Shown: piece by piece, positions 28,499 through 39,544 of the stretch
Position numbering within the stretch: position 1 is the first letter of the stretch
Layout: each line of letters begins with the position of its first letter
Assembly: GCF_001541225.1 (NCBI RefSeq)
Contig: NZ_LMTS01000164.1
Span: 110,159-174,158 of the forward strand
Reading direction: 5' to 3'
Source of the DNA: Variovorax sp. WDL1
Lineage (GTDB): Bacteria > Pseudomonadota > Gammaproteobacteria > Burkholderiales > Burkholderiaceae_C
Length of the DNA: 64,000 nt
The notes under the pieces: model-generated
Database searches by the model: none
What the model was told of the DNA's origin: nothing
Seen by the model: the letters and a program-made list of their open reading frames with translations, nothing else
Position numbers and translations under genes: made by a program

Positions 28499-29491
28499 TC
28501 AGCGCACGCCGGTCTCGAAGCCGCCGAAGCGGATGTCCGGGGCGCTGGTGTTGTGACGCGAAGGGACGCTGCGGCCGAAGCGTACGTCGGCCGCTTCCAG
28601 CGTCCTGACCTCGGGCAGCGGCTTGCGCTGCTCGGCGCTGTCCGGCCTGGCTCGCCAGGCCACTTCGCTCATGTCTGCGTTGTCCGGCGCCACGTACATC
28701 GAGCGCAGCACCGCAAAGCGCGGCCCCTGCCTGCGGCCCGGCTTCATGGTCACATCGAGCGTGGTGCGCGCCTCGCTGATCTCGCGTACGTCGACCTTCG
28801 CCTCGCCGCCGTTGGAGAACCGGAGCTTGAAGGCGAGGGGCCGGGTCTCGATCGCGATCGATGCGATGCGCGCCACCGGTCGGCCTGCCTGCTCGACCGG
28901 GCCCATCACGAAAGAGGAGCCGTACACGCCATCGCCGAATCGTGCCGGGGGCAGCGGCTTGATGCGCCAGTAGCCGTCGGATGGGTACATGACCAGCGCC
29001 TCCAGCGGCTTGGCGCCGGTCTTGGCGAAGACCTGGATCATGTGGAAGCCGCGATCGGGCCGGCCGTCCACGCGCACCGGCACGCGCTCGGGCCGCCAGA
29101 AGGAGGGGAGGGTGATGCCCACGATCTGCCATTTCGGACCGTCGTGCAGCACCGCGCGACGTTCCTTGAAGGTGTAGCGCGGATCGGTCGGGTGCGTGCT
29201 GCCGTCGAAGTTGCAGCCGGAGAAGTCCGGCGCCGTGCGGTCCTGCTCGATGGTGGCCAGGTAGACGGGCGGCAGCGCCTCCACGCGGAAGCGGCGGATG
29301 CCGGCGCCGTCGAGGTTGAGGGACACGTTGTCCTCCTCGGCGCAGGCAGTCGCATGGGTGTCGTTGCTCACGGTGACTTGCACCGGCGCGGCCGTCGCCG
29401 TGGCAGAGGCGAGAAAGCCTGCGAGTGACAGAAGTGCGGCGTGGCGCCGCGCGCCGTTGCCGGCATTGCGGAATAGGTTGCTGCGGTCCAT
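28499..29491 (-). CDS. Sec-exported protein of unknown function coupled to the 459-residue ORF
   Basis: The 330-residue product has a signal peptide (MDRSNLF with an Arg-rich n-region, hydrophobic ALLSLAGFLASAT, ATAA cleavage site). The mature, probably beta-rich domain has Cys in TACAEED and SGCNFDG. I do not recognise the family. Its ATG overlaps the upstream stop as TGATG and it has no SD of its own, so translation probably depends on the upstream gene. GC is like the core genome, unlike its partner. The charged C-terminal tail (about 285-330) looks disordered. Confidence 0.75.
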   Translation of the reverse strand: MDRSNLFRNAGNGARRHAALLSLAGFLASATATAAPVQVTVSNDTHATACAEEDNVSLNLDGAGIRRFRVEALPPVYLATIEQDRTAPDFSGCNFDGSTHPTDPRYTFKERRAVLHDGPKWQIVGITLPSFWRPERVPVRVDGRPDRGFHMIQVFAKTGAKPLEALVMYPSDGYWRIKPLPPARFGDGVYGSSFVMGPVEQAGRPVARIASIAIETRPLAFKLRFSNGGEAKVDVREISEARTTLDVTMKPGRRQGPRFAVLRSMYVAPDNADMSEVAWRARPDSAEQRKPLPEVRTLEAADVRFGRSVPSRHNTSAPDIRFGGFETGVR

Positions 29492-30870
29492 CAGTTCATT
29501 ATTGGCTCGAACATGCGCTTGGACGACGGTGGTCTTGAACGGCGGCGCATGAGTGCCTGCCAAGGCGCCCATTCGGCGAGGAAATCCCTGAAACCCTCGC
29601 TACCGCGTTGAATCATCTCGTACCAGGCAGTCCGCAAGTCATCGGCGGCTGGATTGGAATCTTGCTCAAACGATGGCGCTTGTTTACCACCATCCAGCAA
29701 CACGTCGATCATGGCATTGTCGAAGAGTGTGCAAAGCTCGAACTTGTGGAGCGCGCTGTACCCCGCTGCAACGCGTACCGAAGCGAGCAGTTCCTGGCAA
29801 ATTGCTTTCAGCAATGTGTACCGCTGCACGCCGCGGGCATATTGAAGCGCCACCAGCGGCTTGGCGTCCAGTTCCCCGACGGCCACGCTGTGTTCCATGT
29901 AGGCAACGTACATCTTCGATACCGCGATCTTGCTGTCAACGCCGGCCGGCAACCGGGATGCCGCATTCAGCACCGATTGGAGCATTGCGGCGTCGCCACG
30001 CATTGCGAAAAGAAGAATCTGCAGAAGAAGCTCGACCTTTTCCTGGACCTGTTCGTCCACGCCTTCTTCGTTCGTGCGGATGCGGTCCAGCACTTCACAC
30101 AAGCGCTTTGCGCCTTGTGTGCCTGCTACCTTCTGCCAATGCGGCTCGACCTGGAGTTCGTTGAATGCATGGCGAATGGCCGCGCGGATTTGGGGTTCGA
30201 CTCTACGGGGCGCGGGTCTCATGCCCTCCAGCCTGGCCAGGAGTGCGTGCAACGTTTGCTGTTCCTGGTGCAGCTTGAACGTCTTGCCGCCAATTTCCTT
30301 CATACGCCTCAACGTGGCCTCGATCGCTCCGGAGTTGTCGACACGCCGGGGCGCATCGGCCAGGGGATTGTTGTCGATCGCACCGCCGGGTGACCCGCCA
30401 GCGCTCACAGGAGCCAGGGGCACGAGAGAAAGGAATTCCCACGCCCTCTGGTCATTTGCAATCAAGGGCTCACTCGATGCGGGCTCGATCTCCAGCTTTG
30501 CCAGGAGGCTCCGGACCTGGTCGATCGTCTCTCTGGAAACGCTCGCATCGGACTGAAGAATATGCGGGCGGGCGCCTCTCGGGACGTGGATACACAGTAA
30601 CTCGGCCAAGCCATCGTCGGACCCTGCCGCGTCGCCAACCTGGATTGCGCAGAAGTTGTACTGCGCCATGTCGGCGTGCGTCTCCCATTCGTGGAGGAGT
30701 GCGTGAGATATGTAATTGGTTCCTCCAACCATGAGCACGATTTGTGCAGGCCTGTCCGAGCGATTCGGGGATAGTTTCAGCAGTTTCGAGATGCGAGGTG
30801 GGCGTGTGTCGGCTGCTCTGGACGTGGTCCGGCCGGATGGCGGCGGCAAGTTTGTTCTGGGGGTGGTCAT
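29491..30870 (-). CDS. 459-residue unknown protein behind an hrp box; candidate type III effector
   Basis: I do not recognise this protein. The N-terminus is rich in Pro, Thr, Ser and Arg (MTTPRTNLPPPSGRTTSRAA) with no acidic residue before Asp21, as in type III secretion signals. Residues about 43-110 look like a small alpha/beta domain (QIVLMVGGTNYISHALLHEW). The region about 180-430 is helical. There is no signal peptide or TM segment. GGGAG precedes ATG 30870. The hrp-box-like element at 30959-30986 would give a leader of about 80 nt. GC is clearly below that of ftsB/eno on one side and hslO on the other. The gene is coupled (TGATG) to the exported protein at 28499-29491. Confidence 0.65.
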   Translation of the reverse strand: MTTPRTNLPPPSGRTTSRAADTRPPRISKLLKLSPNRSDRPAQIVLMVGGTNYISHALLHEWETHADMAQYNFCAIQVGDAAGSDDGLAELLCIHVPRGARPHILQSDASVSRETIDQVRSLLAKLEIEPASSEPLIANDQRAWEFLSLVPLAPVSAGGSPGGAIDNNPLADAPRRVDNSGAIEATLRRMKEIGGKTFKLHQEQQTLHALLARLEGMRPAPRRVEPQIRAAIRHAFNELQVEPHWQKVAGTQGAKRLCEVLDRIRTNEEGVDEQVQEKVELLLQILLFAMRGDAAMLQSVLNAASRLPAGVDSKIAVSKMYVAYMEHSVAVGELDAKPLVALQYARGVQRYTLLKAICQELLASVRVAAGYSALHKFELCTLFDNAMIDVLLDGGKQAPSFEQDSNPAADDLRTAWYEMIQRGSEGFRDFLAEWAPWQALMRRRSRPPSSKRMFEPIMN

Positions 30871-30958
30871 GGGTCGGCTCTCCCTCGACGGTGCATGGAT
30901 GAGTTGTTGTGTACGCGCCGTCCAAGGCTGTGCGCAAGGACGTTTTCAACGCGCAGGG

Positions 30959-30986
30959 TGTGTGACAGCTAGAGACTATTGGTTCC
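30959..30986 (-). promoter_or_regulatory. hrp-box (HrpL-type sigma factor promoter) upstream of the 459-residue ORF
   Basis: Minus strand: GGAACC (30986-30981), exactly 15 nt, then TCACACA (30965-30959). The consensus is GGAACC-N15/16-CCACNNA, so only one position differs. It sits 89 nt before ATG 30870 in an otherwise empty intergenic region. Confidence 0.6.
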
Positions 30987-31034
30987 GCAGCGTGGCCGCG
31001 GTCCCGTCAAGCGGGCCCCGGCTTGCCTGCGCAT

Positions 31035-31493
31035 CTAGCGCCCAGCCACGAGATCACTGAAGAGGCGATGCTCGCAAACCGGATCGGAGCACTTCTCGCA
31101 CGCCCAGGACCACGCGGCGGTGCCTTCCGGTGCAGCGGGGCGGCAGGCGTCGGGATCGGCTGCGGCGTTGATCGCGTTCCACGCGTTGGCCAGTTGCTCC
31201 TCGCCGTCGCCGTGCACCACCGCAAAGCTCAGCTTCGCGTCCATCAGCGCCTCGCGCAGCATGTCGTCGATCGGTGTCGGCGAGGCAGCTGCGATGAACA
31301 GGATGAGGGCACCGCGGTGCGCCTCGAGTGCGCCGGGAACGATCGAGTGCCCGGGCAGCGGCACGACCACGATGGAGGCCGCGATGCCGCGCTGCGCAAG
31401 CCGTTGCGCGAGCGCCTCGGCGAGCCTGGTCTTGCGGCTGTCATCTGCGCCGATCAGCGCAATCGCGCAACCGGCCGGGAGGACAGGCGTCAT
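31035..31493 (-). CDS. 152-residue protein with degenerate P-loop-like start and C-terminal Cys motif
   Basis: Unknown function. The N-terminus (IALIGADDSRKTRLAEALAQRLAQRG) resembles a nucleotide-kinase P-loop region, but the glycine pattern of Walker A is missing. The C-terminus has CEKCSDPVCEHRLFSDL; its three Cys and one His could bind zinc or a cluster. The ATG at 31493 is separated by one base from the T-run of a hairpin, so no SD is possible there and the gene may be expressed by read-through or leaderless. No alternative ATG, GTG or TTG occurs in the next 15 or more codons. Confidence 0.55.
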   Translation of the reverse strand: MTPVLPAGCAIALIGADDSRKTRLAEALAQRLAQRGIAASIVVVPLPGHSIVPGALEAHRGALILFIAAASPTPIDDMLREALMDAKLSFAVVHGDGEEQLANAWNAINAAADPDACRPAAPEGTAAWSWACEKCSDPVCEHRLFSDLVAGR

Positions 31494-31494
31494 G

Positions 31495-31556
31495 AAAAAA
31501 GGCCCCCGCGCTCCTTCACTTCGTGTGGTCGCTGCCCTCCCGAGGGGGCGCCTTTC
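31495..31556 (-). terminator. terminator-like intergenic repeat after ftsB
   Basis: On the minus strand, GGCGCCCCCTCGGGAGGGC, a middle with CACACGAAGTG, then GCGCGGGGGCC and TTTTTT form an imperfect long hairpin followed by a T-run. From memory, similar elements (CAGCGACCACACGAAGTG core) recur in Comamonadaceae intergenic regions. That family membership is recollection and has not been tested. It would end the pyrG-ftsB transcript. Confidence 0.6.
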
Positions 31557-31586
31557 ATCTTGGGGTGCCCGGTGATGAAAGAATCA

Positions 31587-31862
31587 TCAGCGCGTAATCT
31601 GTACGAACACTTCGTTGGGCTTGACCATGCCGAGCTCCTGGCGCGCCCGCTCCTCGACCATCTCCAGCCCTTCCTTCAGGTCGTTGACCTCGGAGTTGAG
31701 CCGCTCGTTGGCGAGCGAGGCCTTCGCGTTGTGCTCCTTCTGCTCGGCCAGCTTGTCCTTGAGCTGCGCCACGTCGCGCACGCTGCCGCGCCCGGTCCAG
31801 AGCTGCCATTGGAGCACCAGCAGCAGAAGGACCAGGATGACCGGAACGATGCGCGAACGCAT
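31587..31862 (-). CDS. ftsB: cell division protein FtsB
   Basis: This 91-residue bitopic divisome protein links FtsL and FtsQ. A short cytoplasmic N-terminus and one TM helix (IVPVILVLLLLVLQWQLW, about 5-22) lead to a periplasmic coiled coil (about 30-75, with ERLNSEVNDLKEG). The C-terminal ERARQELGMVKPNEVFVQI is typical of the family. It lies 18 nt after eno on the same strand, the usual Burkholderiales and gammaproteobacterial arrangement, and is followed by a terminator-like repeat. Confidence 0.95.
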   Translation of the reverse strand: MRSRIVPVILVLLLLVLQWQLWTGRGSVRDVAQLKDKLAEQKEHNAKASLANERLNSEVNDLKEGLEMVEERARQELGMVKPNEVFVQITR

Positions 31863-31880
31863 GGTGCCCCGTCCCGCGGG

Positions 31881-33164
<1,284 letters not shown>

Positions 33165-33219
33165 TCAATTTCCTTCTGCAGTATCTGGATCTTTGGGGTC
33201 GTGCCGACTGCGCGTACGG

Positions 33220-33506
33220 TCAGGCCGCACCTTCGACGACGACCATTCGCATGATGGCAGCTCCGGCACGCGTTTCGCGCGCCTTGCCGTATTCCGGCGA
33301 GGCATAGAACTTATTCGCGGCTTCGACGCTCGGGAACTTGAGCAGCACCAGGCGCTGCGGATTCCAGTCGCCCTCCAGCACCTCGACCTTGCCCCCGCGC
33401 ACGCAGACTTCGGCGCCGTGCGCCTTCATGGCCTCGGAGGACCACTTCTTGTAGTCCTCGTACTGTGCGGGATTGGTGACTTCGACGTTCGCGATGATGT
33501 ATGCGC

Positions 33507-33510
<4 letters not shown>
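33220..33510 (-). CDS. DUF1330 protein
   Basis: The 96-residue ferredoxin-like (dimeric alpha/beta barrel) protein has DUF1330 marks: [47 protein letters not shown] and [18 protein letters not shown]. Function unknown; the fold suggests a monooxygenase-like or small-molecule-binding dimer. Its ATG overlaps the kdsA stop as ATGA and it precedes eno, an arrangement common in Burkholderiales. Confidence 0.92.
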
Positions 33511-36075
<2,565 letters not shown>

Positions 36076-36138
36076 GGTGCCGCCTCATGGCCTCGAAGAC
36101 ACGGGGACACATGGCGAACACACGCGTAGCCGGGCTGC

Positions 36139-36144
36139 TACATT
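36139..36144 (+). promoter_or_regulatory. -10-like TACATT before coaBC
   Basis: TACATT ends 8 nt before ATG 36153, with no SD between. It is another member of the short-leader group in this window. Confidence 0.35.
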
Positions 36145-36152
36145 GCCGGCTT

Positions 36153-37388
36153 ATGCAAGCTCTGCAAGATCTCGCCGGCAAACACATCGTCCTGGGCCTC
36201 ACCGGGGGCATCGCCTGTTATAAGTCGGCGGAGCTGTGCAGGCTGCTGGTCAAGTCCGGCGCCGTCGTGCAGGTGGTGATGACCGAGGCCGCGACCCAGT
36301 TCATGACGCCGGTCACGATGCAGGCCCTGTCGGGGCGGCCGGTCTACACCTCGCAGTGGGACGCGCGCGAGCCCAACAACATGCCGCACATCAACCTGAG
36401 CCGCGAGGCCGATGCGATCGTGCTGGCGCCTGCCAGTGCAGACTTCATCGCGCGGCTGGTGCAGGGGCGTTCGGACGAGCTGCTGAGCCTGCTGTGCCTC
36501 GCGCGCCCCGCGGACCGCGTGCCGCTGCTGATCGCGCCGGCCATGAACCGCGAGATGTGGGTCCATCCGGCGACCCAGCGCAACCTGCGCCAGGTCGATG
36601 CCGACGGCGCCCGTGTGCTGGGCGTGGGCAATGGCTGGCAGGCCTGCGGCGAGACCGGCGACGGCCGCATGCTCGAGCCCCAGCAGCTGTTCGAGGAGAT
36701 CGTCGCGCAGTTCCAGCCGAAGGTGCTGGCCGGGCGGCAGGTGGTGGTCACGGCGGGGCCGACCTTCGAGGCGCTCGATCCGATCCGCGGCATCACCAAC
36801 CATTCCTCGGGCAAGATGGGCTTCGCGATCGCGCAGGCCGCGCGCGAGGCGGGTGCCGTGGTCACGCTGGTGGCGGGCCCGGTGCATCTGCCCACGCCGC
36901 GCGGCGTCGCGCGCATCGACGTCACTTCCGCCCGGGAGATGCTGGAGGCCAGCCGGCAGGCCACGCAGCAGGCGTCGGTGTTCGTCGCCACCGCGGCCGT
37001 GGCCGACTGGCGGCCCGCGTCCCACAGCGAGCACAAGATCAAGAAGGACGGCAGCGGCAGCGCGCCAACGCTGCAGTTCGTGGAGAACCCGGACATCCTG
37101 CTGACGATCGCGCAAGGCGAGCGCGCCAGGACTGGCACGCTCTTCTGCGTGGGCTTCGCGGCCGAGAGCGAGAACCTGGTCGCGCATGCCAAGGCCAAGC
37201 GCGAGCGCAAGGGGATTCCGCTGCTGGTGGGCAACATCGGCCCGCTGACCTTCGGCCAGGACCACAACAGCCTGCTGCTGGTCGACGACAAGGGCGTGCG
37301 CGAGCTGCCGCGTGCGCCCAAGCTGGTGCTGGCGCGCGAACTGGTGGCCGAGATTGCGGCACGCCTGCCGCCAGGGAGCCCGCGATGA
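36153..37388 (+). CDS. coaBC: bifunctional phosphopantothenoylcysteine decarboxylase/synthetase
   Basis: The 411-residue enzyme catalyses two steps of coenzyme A synthesis. The N-terminal flavoprotein CoaC domain has [15 protein letters not shown], the catalytic His in [17 protein letters not shown] and [10 protein letters not shown]. The CoaB domain begins [27 protein letters not shown] and has AAVADWRP with HKIKK. ATG 36153 gives the usual length, while an upstream in-frame ATG would cross the pyrG promoter. The stop overlaps the next gene as ATGA. Confidence 0.96.
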   Translation: MQALQDLAGKHIVLGLTGGIACYKSAELCRLLVKSGAVVQVVMTEAATQFMTPVTMQALSGRPVYTSQWDAREPNNMPHINLSREADAIVLAPASADFIARLVQGRSDELLSLLCLARPADRVPLLIAPAMNREMWVHPATQRNLRQVDADGARVLGVGNGWQACGETGDGRMLEPQQLFEEIVAQFQPKVLAGRQVVVTAGPTFEALDPIRGITNHSSGKMGFAIAQAAREAGAVVTLVAGPVHLPTPRGVARIDVTSAREMLEASRQATQQASVFVATAAVADWRPASHSEHKIKKDGSGSAPTLQFVENPDILLTIAQGERARTGTLFCVGFAAESENLVAHAKAKRERKGIPLLVGNIGPLTFGQDHNSLLLVDDKGVRELPRAPKLVLARELVAEIAARLPPGSPR

Positions 37389-37822
37389 ATCCGCAATGGA
37401 ACACGCCGCCCGACGGCGATTTCGCACGCTACGTCGAGCGCCTCGCGGAGCAGGCCTTGCAGCCGCCCCGCCCGCCACAGGAGGGCGAGCATGGGCTCGA
37501 TGTCGGCATGACGCAGCGATCCGACGCGTCGCCGGCCCATCGACCGGAAGTGGAGGCGCGCCCGGCGAGCGCCGGCACCGGCCTGGGACGCAACCTCTTC
37601 AAGGCGCTGGGCTTTGCCTGGCTGCTGGCCCTGATGGTGCTGCTGGCGGCCGACGCGCCCTTCGGCATCGTCCTGGGCCTGTTCGCAGCCGGCCTGTGGC
37701 TGGGCTACAAGCTCAAGCACCACGTGCTGCCGCCCGGCGTGGAAAATTGGAAGCAATGGCTTGAAGAAGCCGCCAAGCGACAACAGCAACTGCAGCAGCA
37801 ACGAAAGCGCGATTCCAAGTGA
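37385..37822 (+). CDS. small membrane protein between coaBC and dut
   Basis: The 145-residue protein is of unknown function. A hydrophilic, Pro-rich cytoplasmic N-terminus (about 1-65) leads to two adjacent hydrophobic segments ([32 protein letters not shown], about 78-108). It ends in a basic, Gln-rich amphipathic tail. It overlaps coaBC (ATGA) and dut (GTGA), so translation of the three is probably coupled. No enzymatic motif is visible. Confidence 0.7.
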   Translation: MNPQWNTPPDGDFARYVERLAEQALQPPRPPQEGEHGLDVGMTQRSDASPAHRPEVEARPASAGTGLGRNLFKALGFAWLLALMVLLAADAPFGIVLGLFAAGLWLGYKLKHHVLPPGVENWKQWLEEAAKRQQQLQQQRKRDSK

Positions 37823-38265
37823 ACGTCGACGTCCGAATCCTCGATCCCCGCATGCAGGACCAACTGCCTGCCTACGCCACCCCCGGCAGCGCCGGGCTGG
37901 ACCTGCGCGCCTGCCTGGAGGCGCCCATCACCCTCGAGCCCAACGCCTGGCAACTGGTCGGCACTGGCATCGCGATCCACCTGGCCGACCCCGGCTATGC
38001 GGCGCTGATCCTGCCGCGCTCGGGCCTGGGCCACAAGCATGGCATCGTGCTGGGCAACCTGGTCGGCCTGATCGACAGCGACTACCAGGGCGAGCTCAAG
38101 ATCAGCGCCTGGAATCGCAGCGGCACGGCCTTCGTCCTTCAGCCGATGGAGCGGCTGGCGCAACTGGTGATCGTGCCGGTGGTGCAGGCGCAATTCCGGG
38201 TGGTGGCGGAGTTCCCGCCCAGCGAGCGCGGCGAAGGCGGCTACGGATCGACCGGCAAGCATTGA
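37819..38265 (+). CDS. dut: dUTP diphosphatase
   Basis: This 148-residue trimeric enzyme hydrolyses dUTP to dUMP, keeping uracil out of DNA and feeding dTMP synthesis. All five motifs are seen: [46 protein letters not shown] and GEGGYGSTG. The start is GTG 37819, which shares TGA with the upstream stop (GTGA). Proximity to coaBC is the classic dfp-dut linkage. Confidence 0.97.
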   Translation: MNVDVRILDPRMQDQLPAYATPGSAGLDLRACLEAPITLEPNAWQLVGTGIAIHLADPGYAALILPRSGLGHKHGIVLGNLVGLIDSDYQGELKISAWNRSGTAFVLQPMERLAQLVIVPVVQAQFRVVAEFPPSERGEGGYGSTGKH

Positions 38266-38450
38266 GCGAGGGCGTGTAGGCCGGCGCCTGCGGTGCCGGG
38301 GCCGTGTTGCTCACAGGTAAAGAACGGAACCGGCACTATGCCGTTCGCGTCGAAGGTTTCAACATGTGTTGACGGTCATCGCGCCGAAGCGTGATGCGTT
38401 GGAGACCATGGAGAGCGCATCGCGCCGATCTGTTTCGAGGAGTACACACC

Positions 38451-38942
38451 ATGAAAATCCCAACTCGCCTTGTTTCCGTCACCGCCTCCGTGCTTGCGCT
38501 CGCAGCGTTGACTGCGTGCGTGGCGCCGCAGCCGGTCTACCAGACCTCGCGCTACCCCTATCAGCCCGCCTATCCCGCGGCGCAATCGGCCTACGTCGAG
38601 TACGGGCACGTGGCCAACATCGAGGTGATCCGCAGCCAGAGCTCCGGCGCGGGCCCCAGCGGCGGTGGTGCCATTGCGGGCGGTGTCCTCGGCGGCGTGG
38701 TGGGCAACCAGTTCGGCCATGGCAGCGGACGCGCTGCGGCCACGGCGCTGGGCCTGGTCGGCGGCGCCCTGCTCGGCAACAGCATCGAAGCCAATGCAAA
38801 CGCGCCGCGCGTCTACGAGAGCTACCGTCTCTCTATCCAGACCGACCACGGCGGCTACCGCTCCTTCGACGTGCCGAGCCCCGGCGACCTGCGCATCGGC
38901 GACCGCGTGCGCATCGACGGCGGGCAGATCTCGCGTCTCTGA
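38451..38942 (+). CDS. glycine-zipper outer-membrane lipoprotein (17-kDa antigen/SlyB type)
   Basis: The 163-residue lipoprotein has signal and lipobox ALTAC (Cys near 23), a Tyr/Pro/Ala-rich stretch, then a glycine zipper (AIAGGVLGGVVGNQFGHGSG and LGLVGGALLGNSIE). A C-terminal beta domain contains VPSPGDLRIGDRVRI. AGGAG eight nt before ATG 38451 fixes the start. This is the arrangement of SlyB/PcP-like proteins that stabilise the outer membrane, often under cation or acid stress control. The 185-nt region upstream (38266-38450) contains a possible TTGACG -35 near 38373 but no clear -10. Confidence 0.85.
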   Translation: MKIPTRLVSVTASVLALAALTACVAPQPVYQTSRYPYQPAYPAAQSAYVEYGHVANIEVIRSQSSGAGPSGGGAIAGGVLGGVVGNQFGHGSGRAAATALGLVGGALLGNSIEANANAPRVYESYRLSIQTDHGGYRSFDVPSPGDLRIGDRVRIDGGQISRL

Positions 38943-38960
38943 GCGGCGTAGCCACAAGGA

Positions 38961-38988
38961 AAAGCCGGGCAATGCCCGGCCTTTTTTT
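38961..38988 (+). terminator. Rho-independent terminator of the glycine-zipper gene
   Basis: GCCGGGC (38964-38970) and GCCCGGC (38974-38980) pair around AAT, followed by CTTTTTTTG. It also separates the gene from the convergent slyD-like gene. Confidence 0.9.
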
Positions 38989-39005
38989 GCGCCTGTTGGA
39001 TTCCG

Positions 39006-39530
39006 TCAGTGCAGCGTGTCGTTGCCCGGCGCGATCGGCGACACCTTGAAGAAGCCGGTGCCGGCAGTGCCGCGGCCGATCTCCTCCTCGGTGGCTTCGC
39101 GCACGGAGCGCACGACCAGGTCGAGACGCAGCGCAATGCCCGCCAGCGGGTGGTTGCCGTCGAGCACGAGGTGCTCGGGGTAGATCTCGCTGACGGTGTA
39201 GATCGCGTCCCTGGGGATGTCGGGATTCACGCCGGCCGGCAGCGCTGCGCCATCGAAGGTCATGCCTTCCTCGATGCCTTCGGGAAAGAGGCTGCGCGGC
39301 TCGAGGAAGAGCAACTGGTCGTTGAAGTCGCCAAAGGCCTGCTCGGGCTCGAGCTGCAGTTGCACGCGCGCCCCGGGCTCATGGCCGCGCAGCGCGGACT
39401 CGATCGCGTCGAAGAGATCGCCGCCGCCGACCAGGAACTCCACCGGTTCCTCGAGCACGTCCAGCACGTCGCCGAGGGTGTCCTTCAGCGTCCAGGTCAG
39501 GCCGACCACGCATTGTTCAGAGATTTCCAT
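39006..39530 (-). CDS. SlyD-like FKBP-type peptidyl-prolyl isomerase
   Basis: The 174-residue protein has the SlyD layout: a split FKBP domain (GLTWTLKDTLGDVLD, LVGGGDLFDAIESAL, with VVRSV near the end) and an inserted IF chaperone domain (about 70-135, ending DGNHPLAGIALRL). The His/Cys-rich metal-binding tail of E. coli SlyD is absent. It is expected to be a cytosolic folding helper. The start lies 14 nt from the divergent oxygenase gene, so the promoters must overlap the coding ends. Confidence 0.9.
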   Translation of the reverse strand: MEISEQCVVGLTWTLKDTLGDVLDVLEEPVEFLVGGGDLFDAIESALRGHEPGARVQLQLEPEQAFGDFNDQLLFLEPRSLFPEGIEEGMTFDGAALPAGVNPDIPRDAIYTVSEIYPEHLVLDGNHPLAGIALRLDLVVRSVREATEEEIGRGTAGTGFFKVSPIAPGNDTLH

Positions 39531-39544
39531 ACGAGAATTCTCCC

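Noticed and set aside
38266..38450. Possible riboswitch or small RNA in the 185-nt gap before the glycine-zipper gene
   Set aside because: A GC-rich hairpin (GGCCGGCGCC near 38279) and a TTGACG are present, but no -10, conserved fold or terminator could be recognised.
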